In this document: in pieces, positions 40,199 to 49,093 of the stretch
Layout: each line of letters starts with the position of its first letter
How positions within the stretch are numbered: the first letter of the stretch is position 1
Assembly: GCF_000482385.1 (NCBI RefSeq)
Contig: NZ_AXVD01000034.1
Span: 1 to 53,401, forward strand
Reading direction: 5' to 3'
DNA length: 53,401 bases
Origin: Nocardia sp. CNY236
GTDB lineage: Bacteria > Actinomycetota > Actinomycetes > Mycobacteriales > Mycobacteriaceae
Translations under genes and position numbers: made by a program
The notes under the pieces: generated by a model
What the model saw: the letters and a program-made list of their open reading frames with translations, nothing else
Database searches by the model: none
Told to the model about the DNA's origin: nothing

Positions 40199-41410
40199 GT
40201 GACGACCACCGACTGGCTCTCACTGCTGGGCAGGCCCCAATCTCTGGACCAGCGCGACCTACCACAACGCTGGCGCTACCTTCGGGATGCCGGCCCTGCT
40301 CATTGGGCGCCACCCACTGATGGCCGACCAGGGTTCTGGGTCATACCACGGTACGCGGACGTGCAGGCACTCGCCTCCGACCGACGACTGACATCCAGCC
40401 AAGGCAACATGCTGCTGTCACTACGGGAGGGGGGAGATCCGGCCGGCGGCCGTCTGATGGCCGTGATGGATCCTCCGGACCATACCGGCCTTCGCCGGAT
40501 CATGGGAGGCCCGTATTTCCGGACCTTTCTCGATACACTCCCCCGGCGGATCGACCACGCTGCCACCGGCTACCTCGACGAACTCCTGGACCATGCCGCA
40601 CTGACCGACGGCGTCGTCGACATTGCACCGCTACTCAGCGAACGGCTGCCCATCACAGTGGTGTGCGAGCTCATCGGCGTTCCGCAGGCCGACCGCGCGT
40701 GGCTGCTCGCGCGCAGCAAGGACGCGCTCAGCGCCGATGAAGCCGACACCGACCCGGTGGCCGGACAGATTGCGCGCATCGAGGTTGTCGAGTATTTCAA
40801 CAACCTCGCCCGGACACCCCAACCCGGAACTCTGCTCGAGGTACTCGCCGGTACTACCTCGGCCGACCTGGACAGAGAGCACGTCGCACTGAACTGCTAT
40901 GGGCTTCTCCTGGCTGGCGACGAAACGACCCGGCTCACCCTGAACTCGACATTTTCACTGCTGGCCCGCAATCCGCAGTCCTGGGAGGCATTGGTGAGCC
41001 GAACCGTCGGCATCGACGAGGCGAGCGAGGAGATCCTGCGGGTCACTTCACCCATCGCCCACATTGCTCGGGTCGCCAGTGAGGACATACAACTCGACGA
41101 TGTGGTCATTCGCGCAGGCGACATCGTCACCAGCTGGATAGTCTCGGCAAACTATGACGACCGGGTCTTCGACGACCCTGAAACACTTCGGCTCAACCGT
41201 GGCGGGCATCATCTGGCCTTTGGCCACGGACCACACTATTGCTTCGGGTCTCACCTGGCTGGACTGCAGGTCCGGGCAGTTCTGCGGCTCCTACGGACGC
41301 GACTTGCCGGGCTCGAACCGGCAGGCAACCCCCGTCCGATCTACTCCTCGTTCTTGCGCGGCTACGCCAGCATGCCGATCGCTCTCGAACTCACCCAGGT
41401 GGCAGCATGA
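40199..41410 (+). CDS. Cytochrome P450 (secondary-metabolite class)
   Basis: 403 residues from GTG 40199, two bases after the dioxygenase stop; an ATG at 40175 would overlap that gene. Motifs: GLLLAGDETTRLT (I-helix), EEILRVTSP (ExxR), and heme loop FGHGPHYCFG (residues 341-350, Cys348). The N-terminal GGDPAGGRLMAVMDPPDHTG segment is typical of P450s that act on aryl or carrier-bound residues. Directly coupled to the A-T gene, it may oxidise the aryl building block while tethered. Substrate unknown. Confidence 0.85.
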   Translation: MTTTDWLSLLGRPQSLDQRDLPQRWRYLRDAGPAHWAPPTDGRPGFWVIPRYADVQALASDRRLTSSQGNMLLSLREGGDPAGGRLMAVMDPPDHTGLRRIMGGPYFRTFLDTLPRRIDHAATGYLDELLDHAALTDGVVDIAPLLSERLPITVVCELIGVPQADRAWLLARSKDALSADEADTDPVAGQIARIEVVEYFNNLARTPQPGTLLEVLAGTTSADLDREHVALNCYGLLLAGDETTRLTLNSTFSLLARNPQSWEALVSRTVGIDEASEEILRVTSPIAHIARVASEDIQLDDVVIRAGDIVTSWIVSANYDDRVFDDPETLRLNRGGHHLAFGHGPHYCFGSHLAGLQVRAVLRLLRTRLAGLEPAGNPRPIYSSFLRGYASMPIALELTQVAA

Positions 41411-43104
41411 CACTCACCCTCCTGAACCGTATCGACGGCCACCTGCGAACACGTGGGCAGGAACCAGCCATCGAGGCATTGGATCCCGACGACACCGCAA
41501 TCGTCGTCACCTACGACGACCTGGCGCGGTCGACCGAACACGCCGACCGTGCCCTGGCCGAGGCCGGTGTGAAGTCCGGTGACCCGGTGAAGGTCGCCAT
41601 GCGACGCACGCCCGAGCTCGTCGCGACTCTGCTCGCAATCTGGCGTGCGGGCGCGTACTACGTGCCGATCCCCGGCGACAACTCCGCGCGGGCACACCAG
41701 ATCGCGCAGATGTATCCAGGGGCAGTCACCGTAACGGACGCATCGAGCGAAGCAACACTGCGGGTCGTGGCGCCGCCCACCCACGTCGCAGAAGCTGCGC
41801 TCGATCGGCAGGCCGAAGCCGATCCGTCCTTGGCCTACGTGATGTTCACCTCCGGTTCCACCGGCACGCCGAAAGGCGTCGCGATCCCGCGGGACGCGGT
41901 CGAGCGACTGGTGTTGGACCCGACCTGGGATGACGGACTCCACCACCGCGTGGGAATGGTTGCGCCCCACGCATTCCAGCTGAGCACCTATGAGATGTGG
42001 GTGCCGCTCGCACGTGGCGGGACGATTGTGATGGCACCACACGGCCCGTTGGACTATGGCGTGATCGCCGCGCTGGCACGGCGGCTTCAGGGTCACTCAC
42101 TGCACTTGACGGCCGGCCTCTTCCGTGCCGTCGCCGTGGATCGTCCGTCGTTGCTCGCTGGCATCAGCGAGGTCGCGACCGGCGGTGACGTCGTCTCGCC
42201 AGCCGCCATCCGCGCCGTCTTGGAGCATTGTCCAGGAACCACGGTCAGACCGATCTACGGCTGCACCGAGGGAGTCCTGTTCTCGACCACGCAGAGCTAT
42301 TCCAACATCACCGACATCGACCGTCTCGCCCTGGGCGGACACGCCTTCGCGGGCGCGACCATCACGGTCGTCGACGCAGACCTTCATGAGTTGCCAGCGG
42401 GCGAAGTCGGTGAGATCTGCATCGGTGGCGAACGTCTCGCGGCCCGGTACCTGGACCAACCCGAACTCACGAGCAAACAATTCGTCCGTCGCCCCGAGAA
42501 ACCGTTCGATCGCATCTACCGCACCGGAGATATCGGCCGGACAGACGGCCGAGGCGAGCTGGTGCTGCTCGGACGGGCCGATCGTCAGGTGAAGATCCGT
42601 GGCTTCCGAGTCGAACTCGCCGAAGTCGAATACGCACTATCGAATCTGACCGGAGTCCGCGACGTCGCGGTCAAAGCACTCGACCCCGCAACCGACCGCA
42701 CCCGTTTGATAGCTGCGGTCACCGGCACGGTGGAGTCCCCGTCTGCTCTGCGCCGTATGGCACAAGCCGCAGTGCCCGACTACATGATTCCCGAGGAAGT
42801 AAAGGTGATGCCGAGCCTTCCGCTCACCCCCAACGGCAAGGTGGACTGGTCCGCGATCATCGAGTCCATCGTGCCGCGTCTCGTCGACGAATCGGCGGTC
42901 TGCCGGCTCTTCGGTAAGTTCCTGCATACCGAAACCGTCGCGCCCCATGACAACTTCTTCGATCTCGGCGGGCAATCCATCACCGCTATGCGTTTGGCCG
43001 CTGCGCTCTCCGAGCACACCGGTGTCGAACTGTCGGCACGTCAGATCTTCGACGCACCCTCACCACGGCAACTCTGCGCCGTGATCGACTTCAGGAGACC
43101 CTGA
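41407..43104 (+). CDS. NRPS adenylation-thiolation didomain protein lacking Asp235
   Basis: 565 residues. A domain 1-~490: TSGSTGTPKG (148-157), YRTGD, GRADRQVKIRGFRVELAEVE and PNGKVDW. PCP ~490-565: DNFFDLGGQSITAM with Ser524. In the A4 region the usual FDxSxxE is FQLSTYE (residues 190-196), so the Asp that binds an alpha-amino group is Gln191. Domains with this loss activate acids without an alpha-amino group, such as hydroxy, keto, aryl or beta-amino acids. It therefore plays the role of SgcC1 plus SgcC2 of C-1027 in one polypeptide and hands its load to the condensation enzyme that follows. ATG overlaps the P450 stop. Confidence 0.9.
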   Translation: MTLTLLNRIDGHLRTRGQEPAIEALDPDDTAIVVTYDDLARSTEHADRALAEAGVKSGDPVKVAMRRTPELVATLLAIWRAGAYYVPIPGDNSARAHQIAQMYPGAVTVTDASSEATLRVVAPPTHVAEAALDRQAEADPSLAYVMFTSGSTGTPKGVAIPRDAVERLVLDPTWDDGLHHRVGMVAPHAFQLSTYEMWVPLARGGTIVMAPHGPLDYGVIAALARRLQGHSLHLTAGLFRAVAVDRPSLLAGISEVATGGDVVSPAAIRAVLEHCPGTTVRPIYGCTEGVLFSTTQSYSNITDIDRLALGGHAFAGATITVVDADLHELPAGEVGEICIGGERLAARYLDQPELTSKQFVRRPEKPFDRIYRTGDIGRTDGRGELVLLGRADRQVKIRGFRVELAEVEYALSNLTGVRDVAVKALDPATDRTRLIAAVTGTVESPSALRRMAQAAVPDYMIPEEVKVMPSLPLTPNGKVDWSAIIESIVPRLVDESAVCRLFGKFLHTETVAPHDNFFDLGGQSITAMRLAAALSEHTGVELSARQIFDAPSPRQLCAVIDFRRP

Positions 43105-44489
43105 TGACGGATCGGATCACCAGCTGTGGTCTCACGGCCAACCAGCAATTCATCTGCGCCTACGACGACGGCGACGACGGACCGTTCGGTCCGCACTACA
43201 CGATCACCCACGGCTGGTGGGTGTACGGCGAAGTGAGTGCCACAGAAGTACAGTCTGCCCTCGACACGCTGTCACGCCGGCACGAGGTGCTCAACACCGT
43301 CATCCAACGCGCCGGCGGATCCACGGTGAACGAGGCACACCAAGAGATCCACCCGGCACGGCCTGTGCCACTGCGTGTGGTGGAAGAAGTCGATGATGTC
43401 GATCGAGACCGGAGCACAGCCGAGCACCTTGCGCACGCTCGGAACACTCCCCTGCCGGCCACCGAGCTGCCGCTGATGCGAGCGACGCTGGTCGTCTTCA
43501 CCCCCGAAACCCTATTGCTGATACTGACCTTTCATCACTTGGCTGTCGACGGCGTCGCGGTCCGGGTGCTTGCGCGCGAGCTGGCCGAACTCTTGGCGCG
43601 CGAGCAAGGCCATGTCTGCGAGTCGCTCCCCGAGCCCGCCCCCTACCGTGAGTACGCCGCGTGGGAAGAGAAGTTTCTCTGCTCGGACGACGCCGAGCGC
43701 CATCGCCAGCACTGGCGCCGCGTTCTCGACGGCGCGCGCATCCAGACCTGGCCGACCGACGTGGCTCGCGGCAGCGGTCGGGTCAAGACAACCGGTACCT
43801 GCCGGTTCACGATCGACGTAGACACCACCGCGAGACTGCACGCTACGGCCCGAGCACACAACGCGACGCTGTTCATGGTCTGCTTCGCGGCCTACGCGTT
43901 ACTGTGCGCCCGCGAAGGCGAGCCCGAGGTCACCGTGCCCACCTTCTCTCCTGGTCGCCCACCCGATTTCGCGGAGACCGTCGGCCCCTTCTTCAATTTC
44001 ACTCCGTTGCGGATCGACCTGCGCGCGGGCCGCACTCTCACCGAGGCGATCGAGCGGGTTCGCGGCGCGGCGCTCGCGGCCAGCGAGCACGACATTCCGG
44101 CGATCCCGGCGCTGGTGCCCGAGACCATGATGCCTGCGATGCAATCGGACCGGGCTACAGCAGTGTTCCAGGTTTTCCCGTTCCCGCACTTGCTCGACCA
44201 CACCCGTGTCGGTGGCCTCGAGTTCACCGAAGTGCGGCGCTGGTCTGCTGAAAGTGCCAATGGCTCGGGCAGTTCGGACGACGAGGGTGCACAAATACCC
44301 GACGGGTGCCTCTGGACTGTCTCACTCGACCCGAACACGCCCGACATCGTCGGCACCCTCGACTACCGCCGTGATCTTTTCGACCCTGCAACCGCACGTG
44401 GACTGGCACGCCGGTACGTCGATCTCCTCGAGCAGACGACCGCCGCGCCCGACGTTGCTGTCGAGCAGCTGGCGCTCGAGGACGCGTGA
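43104..44489 (+). CDS. Free-standing NRPS condensation enzyme (SgcC5-like)
   Basis: 461 residues, starting in a TGATG overlap with the A-T gene, after AGGAGACC. The condensation motif HHLAVDG (residues 144-150) is intact (HHxxxDG). Length and absence of other domains match stand-alone condensation enzymes. In C-1027 SgcC5 joins a carrier-bound beta-amino acid to an alcohol on the enediyne core, giving an ester; the maduropeptin relative makes an amide. By analogy this enzyme transfers the acyl group from the A-T protein to the core. Whether the bond is an ester or an amide cannot be seen. Confidence 0.88.
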   Translation: MTDRITSCGLTANQQFICAYDDGDDGPFGPHYTITHGWWVYGEVSATEVQSALDTLSRRHEVLNTVIQRAGGSTVNEAHQEIHPARPVPLRVVEEVDDVDRDRSTAEHLAHARNTPLPATELPLMRATLVVFTPETLLLILTFHHLAVDGVAVRVLARELAELLAREQGHVCESLPEPAPYREYAAWEEKFLCSDDAERHRQHWRRVLDGARIQTWPTDVARGSGRVKTTGTCRFTIDVDTTARLHATARAHNATLFMVCFAAYALLCAREGEPEVTVPTFSPGRPPDFAETVGPFFNFTPLRIDLRAGRTLTEAIERVRGAALAASEHDIPAIPALVPETMMPAMQSDRATAVFQVFPFPHLLDHTRVGGLEFTEVRRWSAESANGSGSSDDEGAQIPDGCLWTVSLDPNTPDIVGTLDYRRDLFDPATARGLARRYVDLLEQTTAAPDVAVEQLALEDA

Positions 44490-45727
44490 GCCGCAGCCAC
44501 GAAGACACCCAAGCACCGAAATCAGAGGAGCCTGCCTTGGACGCCACTTCGGTCGACCGACCAACTACCACAACCGACTTGGGCCAGATCGCCTCCGATC
44601 TGCGACCGATCCTTCGGAACTTTGCTCAGGAGGGTGACCAAGCCCGCCGGATGCCGCAGCCGGTTCTCACCGCGCTCTCGGAGTCCGGGCTGCTGAGACT
44701 GCGCCTGCCCACCGCTTTCGGCGGTATCGAGGCAGACAACCGCACAACCTACGAGGTCGTGCGGGCTATCTCACGGGGTGACGGTGCCGCGGGCTGGACC
44801 CTTGCGGTGTGGGCAATCAGCTCGTGGATGGCCGGCCTGTTTCCGGACACGGTTCAAAAGACGATCTTCGGGACGCCGAGCTGCCGCGTGGCCGGAATTC
44901 TGTCGCCCGGTGGCGTGGCCATCCCGACCGACGACGGGTACATCCTCAACGGGCGTTGGTCGTTCAACACCGGTGCTGCCCAAAGTCATTGGAACACTCT
45001 GGCGGCGGTCATCCAGGAAGACCGCTCCGAGCCCATCCCGGCCATGGTTGCGGTCCGGATAAGCGACCTCGTAGTGGACGACGACTGGCACACCTCAGGG
45101 ATGCGCGGATCCGGAAGCGTCACGGTGGTTGCGAACGGCATCCCGGTGCCCGATGCCTATGTGCTTCCCATCGGGCCGGTGATCGCCGGCGCCCCTCCGA
45201 GCAACAGCAATGCGACTGTGCCCATGTACCGGACGCCGTTCATGGTGATGGCAGGTATCACGGTGGGCGCAGTAGCAGTCGGCCTCGCCGAGGCCGCGAT
45301 CGACGCATTCCTCGGCCGGCTCCCCGGACGTGGGATCACCTACACCGACCACGCCGACCAGAGCCGGGCTGGCGTAACCCACATTCAGGTCGGCGCCGCG
45401 TCTCGGCTGTTGGAAGAAGCACGCCTGCACGTCTGCCATGCGGCACAGTTCAGCGACGAAAGGCTCGCCTCCGAGGCGCCCTGGACCGTTGAGGAGCGGG
45501 TCCGGATGCGTCTACACCTCGGCGGAGCGACTCGTCGTGCCCGTGAAGCCATCGATCTGCTCGCGAGCATCAGTGGCGGGTCCTCGACGTACCTCCATGT
45601 GCCGATCCAACGGATTCAACGTGACATGCACACCCTCGCGTTGCACGCAGTGATGAATCCCGAAACCAACGACGAGCTCTACGGGCGGGTTGCCTGCGGC
45701 ATGGGCCCACACACTCTCTACATCTGA
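44486..45727 (+). CDS. Acyl-CoA-dehydrogenase-fold flavin monooxygenase
   Basis: 413 residues from GTG 44486 (overlap with the condensation gene). The architecture is acyl-CoA dehydrogenase-like with an Acyl-CoA_dh_2-type C-terminal helical part: GDGAAGWTLAVWAISSWM, WSFNTGAAQSHW, MRGSGSVTV and SIQRI/RIQRDMHTLALHAVMNP. This is the group D two-component flavin monooxygenase class (ActVA-Orf5, HsaA, nitrososynthases). It likely hydroxylates a ring or oxidises an amino group, needing a reductase from elsewhere. No flavin reductase gene is visible in the window. With an arylamine pathway present, N-oxygenation is an option. Confidence 0.82.
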   Translation: MSRSHEDTQAPKSEEPALDATSVDRPTTTTDLGQIASDLRPILRNFAQEGDQARRMPQPVLTALSESGLLRLRLPTAFGGIEADNRTTYEVVRAISRGDGAAGWTLAVWAISSWMAGLFPDTVQKTIFGTPSCRVAGILSPGGVAIPTDDGYILNGRWSFNTGAAQSHWNTLAAVIQEDRSEPIPAMVAVRISDLVVDDDWHTSGMRGSGSVTVVANGIPVPDAYVLPIGPVIAGAPPSNSNATVPMYRTPFMVMAGITVGAVAVGLAEAAIDAFLGRLPGRGITYTDHADQSRAGVTHIQVGAASRLLEEARLHVCHAAQFSDERLASEAPWTVEERVRMRLHLGGATRRAREAIDLLASISGGSSTYLHVPIQRIQRDMHTLALHAVMNPETNDELYGRVACGMGPHTLYI

Positions 45728-45757
45728 GTACGTATGAGCCAACCGAAAAGGAAACGA

Positions 45758-47122
45758 ATGCAACGCGACCACGCCGTCGTGGTAGGCGCCGGACTCGCTG
45801 GCCTACTCACTGCTCGAATCCTCAGTCACCACTTCACAGATGTCGTCGTGGTGGACCGCGACCGGCTGCCCGGGCAGGCACAGCCACGGCAAGGTGTCGC
45901 ACAAAGCCGCCACGCCCATGGCCTCGTTGCCCGTGGCCAGGAAATCTTCGAAACACTCTTTCCCGGAATCTCCGGGCAACTGCGACAACGCGGAGTTGTG
46001 CCCGGAGACTTCAACTCCGACATCGATTGGTATTTCGGTGGACACCTGCTCGCACCGGGCAAGTCCGGCCTGACCTCGATACCCGCCACCCGCCCCACGC
46101 TCGAGTTCGAGGTGCGGCGGCGAGTCACCGATCTGCCCAACGTCGTTGTTCGTGACCACACCGAAGTCACAGCTTTGCGGACCCGGCATCGGCAGGTCAC
46201 GGGTCTCGAGCTGTACAGCCTTCCAACCAAGACTTCGCAGGAGATCGAGACCGACTTCGTCGTGGACTGCTCGGGTCGTGGAGGCAGGTTGGCGAAGTGG
46301 ATGGCCACCCAGGATATGACCCCGCCCGACGAGGAGACCGTCGAGATCGGACTCGGCTACACCAGCGCCCGGTTCGCAGTCTCCGAGGACCCTTTCGGCG
46401 ACAAGATCGCCACCATCCTTGCCAACTCGCCCAAGGAGCCCCGCGGCTGCTTTTTCTACCGGTCCCCGTATGGGGACAATGAGGTCGAGATCTCACTCAC
46501 CGGCATGCTGGGTGACCATGCTCCGACGGACCTTCCGGGCTTCATGGAGTTCGTGCGGTCCCTACCCGTGCCATCGATCTACACGGCTCTACGGGGCGCC
46601 GAGGTGGTCGACCACCCTGTCAAGCTGACCTACCCGGCCAGCAGGTGGCGCCACTACGAATCCTGCCCGGAACTGTTCGACAATCTGGTCCCGCTCGGTG
46701 ACGCAATCTGCAGCCTCGATCCGATCTACGCCCAAGGGATGACCGTTGCAGCCCTCCAGGCACTCGAATTGGACCGTTTGCTTGCAGCAAAGCGCTTTTC
46801 GGCGCGAACCTACCATCGAGCCTGCGCTCGCATCATCGGACAGGCGTGGTCGGTATCGGCTGGTGCGGATTTGGCCTACCCAGCGGCGAAAGGGCGACGC
46901 ACAGTATTCGTCAGGTTCGCCAACCAGTACATCAGTGCGCTGCACGTGGCCGCACGCGTCGACCCCGTGCTCTCGAATACGTTCTTCCAGGTCGCTGGCT
47001 TGATGCGGTCTCCTGCCACTCTCTTTCATCCTCATGTGGTCGCCCGGGTGCTCGTGGGCACTCTGCGTGCCGGCCGCACTCGATCGCTCGAACCAACGAG
47101 GAGCAACCGTGTCCATACGTGA
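45758..47122 (+). CDS. FAD-dependent monooxygenase/oxidoreductase
   Basis: 454 residues from ATG 45758, chosen because AAAAGGAAA lies seven bases upstream; ATG 45734 is possible. HAVVVGAGLAGLLTARIL is the FAD Rossmann motif, followed by VVVDRDRLPG. PLGDAICSLDPIYAQGMTVA is the GD motif for the FAD ribityl chain, in the p-hydroxybenzoate hydroxylase/squalene-epoxidase-like group. An N-terminal RQGVAQSRHAHGL segment resembles hydroxylases of aryl or polyketide substrates. It could hydroxylate or epoxidise the core or the aryl unit. The next gene starts 14 bases before its end. Confidence 0.82.
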   Translation: MQRDHAVVVGAGLAGLLTARILSHHFTDVVVVDRDRLPGQAQPRQGVAQSRHAHGLVARGQEIFETLFPGISGQLRQRGVVPGDFNSDIDWYFGGHLLAPGKSGLTSIPATRPTLEFEVRRRVTDLPNVVVRDHTEVTALRTRHRQVTGLELYSLPTKTSQEIETDFVVDCSGRGGRLAKWMATQDMTPPDEETVEIGLGYTSARFAVSEDPFGDKIATILANSPKEPRGCFFYRSPYGDNEVEISLTGMLGDHAPTDLPGFMEFVRSLPVPSIYTALRGAEVVDHPVKLTYPASRWRHYESCPELFDNLVPLGDAICSLDPIYAQGMTVAALQALELDRLLAAKRFSARTYHRACARIIGQAWSVSAGADLAYPAAKGRRTVFVRFANQYISALHVAARVDPVLSNTFFQVAGLMRSPATLFHPHVVARVLVGTLRAGRTRSLEPTRSNRVHT

Positions 47123-48344
47123 GTTCACAGTCCAGGTCGCCGATGAGGAGATCGACGAGGTCCGCCGCCGCCTGCACACCGCTCGTTGGCCATATCTCGT
47201 TGGCGACGAGAACGATTGGGACCGGGGCATGCCGGCCACAGCGGTGCGGGAAGCAGCGCGATACTGGGCCGAAGAATTCGATTGGCGCGAGACCGAGAAC
47301 ACCATCAACTTGTTCCCGCAACTCATGGTCCCCGTCAGCGGAACCGAGGTGCACGTCGTCCACCTCCCGTCGCCGCGAACGGATGCCGTCCCGCTCGTGC
47401 TGGTGCATGGTTGGCCGAGTAGCTTCATGGAATTTCTTCCGATCGCACGCGCGCTCGCGCAGCCTGCCAACCCATCGGCGCCAGCATTTCACGTGGTCGT
47501 GCCCTCCATCCCGGGCTACGGATTCTCCCCGCACCCCGATACGCCCGGTTGGGATACGCGCCGTGTGGCACAGGCATTCGTCGAGGTGATGACCGAGCTG
47601 GACTATCACCACTATCTCGTACACGGAGGCGACTGGGGTAGCCCGATCGCCTTGCGAATGGCCGAGGCGGCCCCAGGCGATGTCAGAGGGGTGCACCTGT
47701 CCATGCTCGCCACTTTTCCCCCGGACGGGGCGGCCAGCGTAGCCGCGCTCAGCCCTGAAGACCAAGCGAAGGTGAACTTCGCTTTGGAATTCGAACAAGT
47801 GGCGACGGGCTGGCGCAAGATTCAGTCCACCCGACCTCATACCCTCGCCTACGGGCTGCACGACTCCCCGGTCGGTCAGCTCGCCTGGATCTGCGAAAAG
47901 TTCCGCGAGTGGAGCGCGCCAGGACTGGTGCTCGACCGATCCACGGTGTCGCTCGAATTTCAGATTGCGACCGCGGCCCTCTATTGGTTCACAGGCACCG
48001 CAAGCACCAGCGCCGAACTGTACTTCGAGTCGAACCGAACAGACGCCGACTTCGTTGCCACCTGGGGCGGACCTTGGGCAGTATCGGCTCCTGTCGGGGT
48101 CCTCGAATTGGGGCAGGATGTCGTCCGACCGGTGCAACAATGGGCACAGCCCCTGCTGCCGACATTACGATCGTGGCGAGTCCTCCCCGACGTTGGCCAT
48201 TTCCCCGCGCTCGAAGCCCCCGACGCACTCGTCACCGAATTGCAGACGTTTGCCACCGAGACGTCACCACCGGTCGCCGTCGACACGCCCGGGCGCACCA
48301 CGACCCCCTTCACCCACGGCACGAAGCGGCAACGGGCCGTCTGA
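47109..48344 (+). CDS. Epoxide hydrolase with N-terminal EHN domain (SgcF-like)
   Basis: 411 residues from GTG 47109, with GAGGAG six bases upstream, overlapping the previous gene by 14 bases. EHN domain ~1-90 is followed by an alpha/beta-hydrolase fold with LVHGWPSSFMEF (oxyanion), nucleophile Asp175 in VHGGDWGSP, DVGHFPALEAPDAL with the catalytic His, and YWFTGTASTSAELYF tyrosine region. Epoxide hydrolases of this type (SgcF, NcsF2) open the epoxide of nine-membered enediyne cores to a diol, creating the alcohol that the condensation enzyme acylates. Its presence just after the SgcC5-like gene is strong pathway logic. Confidence 0.9.
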   Translation: MSIREFTVQVADEEIDEVRRRLHTARWPYLVGDENDWDRGMPATAVREAARYWAEEFDWRETENTINLFPQLMVPVSGTEVHVVHLPSPRTDAVPLVLVHGWPSSFMEFLPIARALAQPANPSAPAFHVVVPSIPGYGFSPHPDTPGWDTRRVAQAFVEVMTELDYHHYLVHGGDWGSPIALRMAEAAPGDVRGVHLSMLATFPPDGAASVAALSPEDQAKVNFALEFEQVATGWRKIQSTRPHTLAYGLHDSPVGQLAWICEKFREWSAPGLVLDRSTVSLEFQIATAALYWFTGTASTSAELYFESNRTDADFVATWGGPWAVSAPVGVLELGQDVVRPVQQWAQPLLPTLRSWRVLPDVGHFPALEAPDALVTELQTFATETSPPVAVDTPGRTTTPFTHGTKRQRAV

Positions 48345-48482
48345 ACATATGTGGTGACAGTTGCCCCGACTCGTCGAAATACCGGGCAGACAACGGATGT
48401 GACGGGTCGGGGCGCCGCCGGTGTCCTCGAATGTGGCAACCTGGTCGAGGCTGCCCCTCCGACGCCGACCATTGTCACGGTT

Positions 48483-48536
48483 GGACTGGCCGAAACACCC
48501 GAGGCACACAGTTCGTGCCCCAGGACCGGCCAGTCC
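48483..48536. terminator. Composite inverted repeat between convergent genes
   Basis: GGACTGGCCG (48483-48492) pairs with CGGCCAGTCC (48527-48536); a smaller GGCAC...GTGCC stem is nested inside. It lies between the epoxide hydrolase stop (48344) and the DUF2505 stop (48559). The rest of the 214-base gap holds no gene I can support. Confidence 0.55.
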
Positions 48537-48558
48537 GGCGGGTGTGAGCTACTACCGG

Positions 48559-49062
48559 TCAGTCGGCGCGGGTCCGGGAAAGTGTCCGCTCCAGTATTTC
48601 GTACTCGATCTCGATTGTCTCGAGCACCGAAGACAATGCGGCTTCGGTGATTCTGGAACGGAAGAACGGTACCGTCGCCTCGAGATCACCGGTCCACTCG
48701 AGCCGACTGCCACCATCGACGACGGTCAAGTAGGCAGATCCACGGAGCTCGATCGGTGCTCCGTCTATGTCGATCAGGAACTCTGCGGTGCGTGAGCCGT
48801 CCGACCCCGGCGCATCCCAGCGCTCGGTCTCCACCACAGTTATCGAAGGGTTCACCAGTGTCTTGACGAACTCGGGCATTCGAGTGGTGGCGATGCGGCG
48901 TCGGGTGACAACTTCGAGTCGGTCGCCATCCGCACGTGTGGTCATGCGGTAGTCGAGCGCACCGACAGCCGCGGCTTTGGATGCCTGAGTGGCAGGAGCG
49001 ACCAGCGCGGCGTGCACCTCGGCGGGCGGCGAGCTGAAAGTGCGTGCGGTCTCAACGTACAT
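48559..49062 (-). CDS. DUF2505 (SRPBCC-like) protein
   Basis: 167 residues. The N-terminus ARTFSSPPAEVHAALVAP and the beta-strand-rich body (RLEVVTRRRIATTRMPEFV, ETERWDAPGSDGSRTAEFLI, RLEWTGDLEATVPFF) fit DUF2505, a START/SRPBCC-related family common in actinobacteria. A final helix (LETIEIEYEILER) closes it. Function unknown. It follows the GMC gene on the same strand, 31 bases apart, so it belongs to that operon. Confidence 0.75.
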   Translation of the reverse strand: MYVETARTFSSPPAEVHAALVAPATQASKAAAVGALDYRMTTRADGDRLEVVTRRRIATTRMPEFVKTLVNPSITVVETERWDAPGSDGSRTAEFLIDIDGAPIELRGSAYLTVVDGGSRLEWTGDLEATVPFFRSRITEAALSSVLETIEIEYEILERTLSRTRAD

Positions 49063-49093
49063 GTGGACTTCCCTGTGTGTCGTCGACGGCGGA

